This document shows, one piece after another, positions 35,324-39,504 of a DNA stretch of 39,504 bases (positions within the stretch are counted from its first letter, which is position 1; every line of letters begins with the position of its first letter). Both the position numbers and the translations under genes were made by a program. The notes beneath the pieces are model-generated. The model saw only the letters and a list, made by a program, of their open reading frames with translations, did no database searches and was not told the origin of the DNA. The DNA comes from Lachnospiraceae bacterium YSD2013 (GTDB lineage Bacteria; Bacillota; Clostridia; Lachnospirales; Lachnospiraceae). The stretch is from NCBI GenBank assembly GCA_900100895.1, contig FMTX01000029.1, positions 1-39,504 of the forward strand, in the 5' to 3' direction.

Positions 35324-36034
35324 ATGCTAAGGATTGCCATTGTAGATGATCAAAAGGAAATCCTTTCTTATTTGGATTCTTTGGTCAAAGAATTATTGCC
35401 CGGGAGAGCCAAGGACTATGAAGTCTGCGCATTCCAATCGGGCGAAGAACTGATATCTCAGAAGGACTACTTTGACATTATCTTTCTGGATATCGAAATG
35501 TCCGGTATGGACGGAATAGAAACGGGCGAGTACGTATTTAAGCGTAACCCCGACTGCATCATTATTATGGCTACGGCCGCAATCGAGCGCTACAAGGAGG
35601 CTTTTCACATAAGAGCCTTCCGCTTTGTCACGAAGCCCTTTGTAAGGGAAGAAATCGAAGAGGCTTTGACGGCAGCCTGCAAGCTTGTCAATACCGATGA
35701 AAGTATTGACCTTTTCTATCAGCGCATTCTTTACAAAATCAAGTTTAAACAAATCCAGTATGTTCAATCATATAACGGCTATTGTGAGTTCCTTGTCGGT
35801 AACAAGGTCTTCAGAAAAGAAATAACCCTTCAGGAAGTGGAAGACACCTTCCCCAAGGAGTTTTTCGTAAGAATTCACCGTCAATACGTAATTAACATGA
35901 GGTGGATAAGCTCCTACGAAAAAGGCACGGTTACCATCGGCAAAGAAAAAATCAGTGTATCCGCAAGAAAGCTTAAAGACTTTGAAACAAGATACATTGC
36001 CTTTGATGTGAAGTACAGGAGGAATGAAGAATGA
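35324..36034 (+). CDS. LytTR-family response regulator (AgrA/ComE-like)
   Basis: 236 residues. The receiver domain (1-120) has acidic pocket Asp8/Asp9, phosphoacceptor Asp56 in IIFLDIEM, and Lys104 in FVTKPF. The C-terminal LytTR DNA-binding domain (about 135-230) has the pattern IQYVQSYNGYCEF, FFVRIHRQYVINMRWI and KLKDFETRY. Such regulators usually bind paired direct repeats upstream of peptide-signal or bacteriocin genes. It overlaps the kinase gene by four bases (ATGA), so the two are co-translated. The peptide-maturation locus immediately downstream is a plausible target. Confidence 0.93.
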   Translation: MLRIAIVDDQKEILSYLDSLVKELLPGRAKDYEVCAFQSGEELISQKDYFDIIFLDIEMSGMDGIETGEYVFKRNPDCIIIMATAAIERYKEAFHIRAFRFVTKPFVREEIEEALTAACKLVNTDESIDLFYQRILYKIKFKQIQYVQSYNGYCEFLVGNKVFRKEITLQEVEDTFPKEFFVRIHRQYVINMRWISSYEKGTVTIGKEKISVSARKLKDFETRYIAFDVKYRRNEE

Positions 36035-37317
36035 CTATCTTGGCATGGCTGGCACTTTATTTTGTGGAGTGTCTTGCCTACTATCTCGTATACTTTTTTC
36101 TGTATGAAGAAAAGATTAAATCTATAATCGCGCCCATCGTCGGAGGCGTATTGTTCCTGGCTCTCTGCTTTTTTTCGCCGGCCTCCTCGGAGTCATCGAT
36201 TCCCGTGATGGCTCATGTGGTGCCAATCATAGTCCTTATGATTGTGCAGCGCGGCAAGATAATGGAGAGAATCAGCCGCACGCTCATAGCGTTTTTCGTC
36301 ATTAACTGCATATCCGAACTCCTGCTTACCATCGATGAGTGGCTGATAACAGGCACCGACGTCGGCAAATCGGCCGCACTCTACGAGCTCATAATCTATT
36401 CCATCGAGCTACTGATCCTCTATGCCTACTATTTGTTTCGCAAGCGGCAAAAGAAAGCCCCTTCCTTCATGGTGAAAAGCAATCGGGTAATCTACTCGGT
36501 AATATTCATGGCGACGGTCATGCTTTTTACGGTATCGGGACTTAACTGGGCAAGAAAGCACATAGACAACAACGGCTTTAAGAACATGGCTTTCGTGCTG
36601 TGCATCTTATCTTATGCCGGTATCTGTTTGCTGGGACTGTTTTCCATATATGTAGAGAAGACCAACAAGAAGCTTGTGGAGCTTCACGAGAACGAGAAAA
36701 TGATTACCGCAATGCAGACAAGATACTACGAGACACTCCTTGAGCGTGAAGAGGACACCAGAAAGTTCAGACACGACATAGGCAATCACATAATCTGTCT
36801 GGGGCAGCTTACAGAGAAGGGCGACATAGGTGCACTGTCCGATTACATAAGAGGCATGCAAAGCGGCATAGAGAAGATTCGCGCACACTGCTACGAGACG
36901 GGCAACGACATCATCGATATTCTTACCAACCACTACACTAACATTTTGGCCGAGAATGTTAAGGTAAGAGTAAGCGGTACCATTAACACCAAGGTCGACC
37001 AGATTAAGTTATGTACCATCTACTCCAACCTGCTTGCCAATGCAGTTGAAGAACTGGCCAAGTGCACCGGCCCCGCTGAGCTTACCATCAACTTCTCGCA
37101 AGGCCGGGAGTATATACTGATAGAGATTAAGAATACGCTCTCCGAGGTAAGCCGCAAGAAGGATCAAGAATCAATGACCCGCACCTCCAAGAAGGATGCC
37201 AAGAACCACGGCCTCGGCCTTAAGAACGTTAAACGTACCCTGGAAGAGCTAAACGGCAGACTGGATATGGAAGTTACAGACGACTCATTTATAACGCGAG
37301 CGTCCTTCAAGGCATAG
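36031..37317 (+). CDS. GHKL sensor histidine kinase (AgrC/ComD-like)
   Basis: 428 residues. Six to seven membrane helices fill the first 207 residues with little extracellular sequence, as in peptide-pheromone receptors of the AgrC group. A coiled linker precedes the dimerisation region with phosphoacceptor His248 in KFRHDIGNHI. The ATPase domain has the N-box NLLANAVEEL (333-342) and G-box HGLGLKNVKRTL (393-404). It would phosphorylate the LytTR regulator encoded before it. No AgrB-type processing protease or AgrD precursor accompanies it, so the signal is unknown. Confidence 0.92.
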   Translation: MTILAWLALYFVECLAYYLVYFFLYEEKIKSIIAPIVGGVLFLALCFFSPASSESSIPVMAHVVPIIVLMIVQRGKIMERISRTLIAFFVINCISELLLTIDEWLITGTDVGKSAALYELIIYSIELLILYAYYLFRKRQKKAPSFMVKSNRVIYSVIFMATVMLFTVSGLNWARKHIDNNGFKNMAFVLCILSYAGICLLGLFSIYVEKTNKKLVELHENEKMITAMQTRYYETLLEREEDTRKFRHDIGNHIICLGQLTEKGDIGALSDYIRGMQSGIEKIRAHCYETGNDIIDILTNHYTNILAENVKVRVSGTINTKVDQIKLCTIYSNLLANAVEELAKCTGPAELTINFSQGREYILIEIKNTLSEVSRKKDQESMTRTSKKDAKNHGLGLKNVKRTLEELNGRLDMEVTDDSFITRASFKA

Positions 37318-37354
37318 CCGCACACGCGATAACTACATAGATATACACACATTT

Positions 37355-37389
37355 ACACCTGTACGATTCAGTTCATGCAGGTGTTTTTT
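37355..37389 (+). terminator. Intrinsic terminator after the kinase gene
   Basis: ACACCTG (37355-37361) pairs with CAGGTGT (37378-37384), followed by a T-run to 37389. It separates the two-component operon from the peptide locus, which must have its own promoter. Confidence 0.8.
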
Positions 37390-37549
37390 GTTATAGCAAC
37401 GAGCCAATGTCAACCCTCTTTTTTTTACGTTCGCCACTTTAAGCCGACGCTTACAGAGTTATCATTCACTATTAAAAAAATGTCTGTTATGGTTTAGTTA
37501 CAAGATAAACAACAGCAAAAAACAAAAGAAAAAAGGGAGGAAAAAGGTT
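37390..37549 (+). promoter_or_regulatory. Upstream control region of the peptide-maturation locus
   Basis: This 160-bp A+T-rich stretch must hold the promoter of the downstream operon. No consensus -35/-10 pair is clear. GTTA(T/C) occurs three times (37458, 37486, 37497) and CACT(T/A)T twice (37435, 37467). This is loosely what a LytTR-activated promoter with a poor -35 might show, but the spacings are not the classic ones. AGGGAGG (37534-37540) is the ribosome-binding site of the 12-codon ORF. Confidence 0.3.
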
Positions 37550-37588
37550 ATGTTTGATGATATTTGGGAGTGGATCTTCGGAAGATAG
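37550..37588 (+). CDS. 12-residue peptide MFDDIWEWIFGR, coupled to the radical SAM gene
   Basis: A perfect AGGGAGG (37534-37540) lies nine bases before ATG 37550. The frame encodes MFDDIWEWIFGR and stops at TAG 37586-37588, three bases before the ATG of the radical SAM gene, which has no strong site of its own. Thus this mini-ORF is very likely translated and couples translation to the enzyme. It may be only a coupling leader. Its Trp-Glu-Trp core, Ile/Phe content and acidic start also fit a peptide substrate or signal peptide. It does not resemble the MKLKK precursors downstream. Confidence 0.6.
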   Translation: MFDDIWEWIFGR

Positions 37589-37591
37589 GAA

Positions 37592-38941
37592 ATGAGAAAC
37601 GAAGAAATGAAAACATCACGATTTACTTACAAATTCAATCAAGAGGGGGCTACATATTTATACAATTCCCTGACAGGTCTGGACAGCGTAATGAAGGTAT
37701 ACGACAAGAACCTGCAGGAAGAAATCAGGAATCACTTAGAGGGCAATACGATCGAACAACCCAATCCGATTCTTGTAAACCTCTTGAAAGAGAAAGGGTA
37801 CCTGGTAGACGGGGACACAGACGAGCTTAAACTTGTCGAAAGCAAAAAACAAAAACTTCTCACAGATGAGAAACTCACACTGACACTGATTCCCACATCC
37901 GGATGCAACTTCAAATGTGTCTACTGCTACGAAGAGTTTAAACCGATTATGATGAGCGACAAGACCATTGAAGATGTAGTGAAGTTTACAGAGCCACTGC
38001 TTAAAGGCAAGAAAGTCCTCTTCGTAAACTGGTTCGGAGGCGAACCGCTTCTGGCATTAGACATAATGGAGAAGCTCACGGCAGCATTACGAGAACTGTG
38101 CAGGACGAAAAAAGTCGCATACTTCGCAGGAGTTACCACCAACGGTTACCTCCTCACAATCGAAAACTTCAAAAGACTATCGGCCTGCAGAGTTATCGAT
38201 TATCAGGTAAGCATCGACGGACTCAAAGAAGACCACGACAGATTAAGGTGCTTAAAGAACAGCAAGGGAACCTACGATGTGATCTTTAAAAACTTAAAAA
38301 GAATTAGCGAAGAAATTACCGGCAACCGCTTTTCCATAAGCATCAGATGCAACTGCTTAAAGGCAAGCAAGGAAAAGCGTGAAGAAGCAGAGACAATCTT
38401 CTATGAAAACTTCGGAAACGACAAAAGATTCTCAATCACCCTCCATGCAGTCATGGACTGGGGCGGAGACAGCGTCAACTCATTGAGAAGTGAGCTTCTT
38501 ACCCAAGAAGAAGAAATCGATCTTCTTACCGAAGCCTTAAGGGACAAATCAGAGAAACGCATGAAGAAGTTAACTCACTTAAATGTCCTGGATTCAAGAA
38601 GCAACTCCTGCTTTGCCTGCAAGACAGACAACTACGTAATAGGAGCGGACGGAAGCATCTACAAATGCACATCGGACTTCGGCAAACCGCTTGGAAACGT
38701 CTCAGACGGCAGGCAACCGGAAGAATGGTACGACATCTCCAAACAGACGGAGCTAAAAGAAGAATGTAAAGACTGCGCTTTCTACGGAGCATGTATGAAC
38801 ACCATCTGCCCTAAGGCGCTCAAAGAAGGGAAACTAATGTGTCCCGTCGAGAAAGATTGTATAGACAGCCTGATAGGTTCCATGGGAAAAGAATACTTTA
38901 ACGAAACACTACCCGGCTTATATGTATACAGAAAGGAGTAA
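37592..38941 (+). CDS. Radical SAM/SPASM peptide maturase
   Basis: 449 residues. The N-terminal region (1-90: YLYNSLTGLDSVMKV, LLKEKGYLVDGDTDEL) is of the type preceding many peptide-modifying radical SAM domains. The 4Fe-4S SAM motif is Cys105-x3-Cys109-x2-Cys112 (SGCNFKCVYCYEEF), followed by NWFGGEPLL and VTTNGYLL. A SPASM domain carries Cys340, 343, 359, 392, 395, 401, 406, 417 and 423, which can hold two auxiliary clusters. Such enzymes make thioether, C-C or epimer changes in ribosomal peptides. A second in-frame Met (37607) is an alternative start. The tandem short peptides downstream are the likely substrates. Exact chemistry cannot be inferred. Confidence 0.9.
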   Translation: MRNEEMKTSRFTYKFNQEGATYLYNSLTGLDSVMKVYDKNLQEEIRNHLEGNTIEQPNPILVNLLKEKGYLVDGDTDELKLVESKKQKLLTDEKLTLTLIPTSGCNFKCVYCYEEFKPIMMSDKTIEDVVKFTEPLLKGKKVLFVNWFGGEPLLALDIMEKLTAALRELCRTKKVAYFAGVTTNGYLLTIENFKRLSACRVIDYQVSIDGLKEDHDRLRCLKNSKGTYDVIFKNLKRISEEITGNRFSISIRCNCLKASKEKREEAETIFYENFGNDKRFSITLHAVMDWGGDSVNSLRSELLTQEEEIDLLTEALRDKSEKRMKKLTHLNVLDSRSNSCFACKTDNYVIGADGSIYKCTSDFGKPLGNVSDGRQPEEWYDISKQTELKEECKDCAFYGACMNTICPKALKEGKLMCPVEKDCIDSLIGSMGKEYFNETLPGLYVYRKE

Positions 38942-38943
38942 AA

Positions 38944-39192
38944 ATGGACAAAAAAAGACAGCTTATGGCAGAAGTCTTTAATGAACTGGGAATCGATTGC
39001 ACGATAAGCGCCGACAACGACCTTAATCTGCAGGAGTTCATAGCGGATTCTTTTTCCTTCATAAACTTTATCTGCACAGTCGAGGAAAAGTACGGAATCG
39101 AAATACCCGATGAGCTTCTGACATACGACACAATCCAGTCGTTAAACGGATTCTTAGAGTTAATCGATGCTAAGGAGGTGAAACCGGCATGA
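38944..39192 (+). CDS. Acyl-carrier-like protein of the peptide maturation locus
   Basis: 82 residues, the length and pattern of an acyl carrier protein: helical, acidic, with Asp35-Ser36 (IADSFSFINFICTVEEKYG) at the phosphopantetheine position and a final helix IQSLNGFLELI. The canonical DSL is DSF here, yet the serine is kept. It starts two bases after the radical SAM stop, behind AAAGGAG, and its TGA overlaps the first ATG of the next peptide gene. Carrier-related proteins accompany radical SAM peptide maturases in known clostridial systems (TIGR04069-type, from memory). Whether it carries an acyl group or serves as a scaffold is unknown. Confidence 0.8.
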   Translation: MDKKRQLMAEVFNELGIDCTISADNDLNLQEFIADSFSFINFICTVEEKYGIEIPDELLTYDTIQSLNGFLELIDAKEVKPA

Positions 39193-39278
39193 TGAAGCTT
39201 AAGAAAAGAAAGAGCGGCAGCAAAGCCAATCTCTATGCTTATGAAGCACCGAAGCTCAATAACGGAGCTTTTTGCTAA
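39192..39278 (+). CDS. Putative RiPP precursor peptide, copy 1 (28 aa)
   Basis: It encodes MKLKKRKSGSKANLYAYEAP, then KLNNGAFC and TAA. An ATG three bases earlier (39189) overlaps the carrier-protein stop and would add one Met. I chose 39192 because the paralogues start MKL. AGGAGG lies at 39173-39178. It shares with the next two peptides a basic N-terminus and the ANLY motif (residues 12-15), and with copy 2 a single Cys as the last residue. The core part differs (YAYEAPKLNN instead of the YWSIEISKTN of copies 2 and 3). A likely substrate of the radical SAM enzyme. Confidence 0.75.
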   Translation: MKLKKRKSGSKANLYAYEAPKLNNGAFC

Positions 39279-39306
39279 TAAAGTTTAGAAGGAAAGGAGA
39301 GAGATT

Positions 39307-39393
39307 ATGAAGCTTAAGAAGAGAGGAAACAAAAACGCTAATCTTTACTGGAGCATTGAGATCAGCAAGACCAACAGCTCAGGATTGTGCTAG
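39307..39393 (+). CDS. Putative RiPP precursor peptide, copy 2 (28 aa)
   Basis: It encodes MKLKKRGNKNANLYWSIEIS, then KTNSSGLC and TAG. AAGGAG (39294-39299) lies seven bases ahead. Same length as copy 1, with the basic leader-like half (1-10), ANLYWS, and the single C-terminal Cys28. The 28-29 bases between genes carry only the ribosome-binding site, so the peptides are one transcript. Confidence 0.75.
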   Translation: MKLKKRGNKNANLYWSIEISKTNSSGLC

Positions 39394-39431
39394 TCACGAT
39401 GAAAAATATTTAGGGAAAGGAGGACTATACC

Positions 39432-39504
39432 ATGAAGCTTACAAAGAAGAATTCCAAGAAGAATGCTAACCTTTACTGGAGCATCGAAATCAGCAAGACC
39501 AACA
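39432..39504 (+). CDS. Putative RiPP precursor peptide, copy 3 (cut by window end)
   Basis: 24 codons are visible: MKLTKKNSKKNANLYWSIEI, then SKTN. From ANLY onward it is identical to copy 2 as far as the window goes, while the leader half has diverged (T4, N7, S8, K10) and codon-level changes are present. AAGGAGG (39417-39423) lies eight bases before ATG. More copies may follow outside the window. Confidence 0.75.
   Translation, partial: MKLTKKNSKKNANLYWSIEISKTN

Noticed and set aside
37550-37588. The 12-mer as an AgrD-type autoinducer precursor
   Set aside because: AgrD peptides are longer, with an amphipathic leader and a Cys/Ser ring residue, and need AgrB. None of these is present here.
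39192-39504. Precursors as sactipeptide/SCIFF or Cys-rich Clo7bot-type substrates
   Set aside because: Those families have several cysteines, whereas each complete peptide here has a single terminal Cys, so the name would be misleading.

Overview
This window looks like a chromosomal segment of a Lachnospiraceae-type Clostridia (Firmicutes). The evidence is the gene order rplK-rplA-rplJ-rplL and rpsJ to rplQ with adk, map, infA and rpmJ embedded, rpsD inside the alpha operon next to rpoA, ecfA1-ecfA2-ecfT-truA downstream, strong AGGAGG ribosome-binding sites, Lachnospiraceae-style lipoproteins with Ser/Thr/Glu-rich linkers, and an orphan FliD-like protein. The genus cannot be fixed from sequence reading alone.

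Layout. (1) 1-1300: accessory DNA. It holds an IS3-type transposase start running off the left edge (minus strand), a probable interrupted fragment and two small unknown genes. (2) 1400-9140: cell-surface genes. These are a secreted 5'-nucleotidase lipoprotein, a convergent unknown lipoprotein, a 230-bp array of four palindromic 36-bp elements, a VanZ-family protein, a FliD-like protein and a large YfhO-family membrane protein. (3) 9200-12660: rpmG-secE-nusG, then rplK-rplA, then rplJ-rplL behind an L10 leader. (4) 12700-15160: an island with a hydrolase lipoprotein and an rRNA-type methyltransferase. It sits where rpoB-rpoC and the str genes (rpsL, rpsG, fusA, tuf) would usually be. (5) 15270-31590: the S10-spc-alpha ribosomal superoperon, ending in a strong terminator after rplQ. 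(6) 31610-35195: a small membrane protein on the minus strand, then the energy-coupling module ecfA1-ecfA2-ecfT and truA. rplM-rpsI do not follow. (7) 35265-39504: an AgrA/AgrC-like LytTR regulator and GHKL sensor kinase, a terminator, and then a peptide-maturation locus that runs off the right edge.

The most interesting part is the last 2 kb. A 12-codon ORF (MFDDIWEWIFGR) with an excellent ribosome-binding site ends three bases before a radical SAM/SPASM protein. An 82-residue acyl-carrier-like protein follows, and then at least three tandem 28-residue peptides. Each peptide starts MKL(K/T)K and has an ANLY motif, and each of the two complete copies ends in a single C-terminal Cys. This is the architecture of a RiPP system: the radical SAM enzyme would modify the short peptides, the carrier-like protein would assist, and the adjacent two-component system could sense a peptide product. 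The radical SAM/carrier combination recalls known clostridial peptide-maturation systems. The single-terminal-Cys precursor family and the 12-residue ORF are not ones I recognise.

The translation genes appear to be controlled by leaders visible in the sequence: a structured rplK leader, a canonical L10 leader with attenuator, a 285-nt rpsJ leader with an intrinsic terminator, hairpins between secY and adk, and a chain of hairpins ahead of rpsM. Ten good sigma-A type promoters with 16-18 bp spacers were identified by eye. No tRNA, rRNA or CRISPR array was seen.
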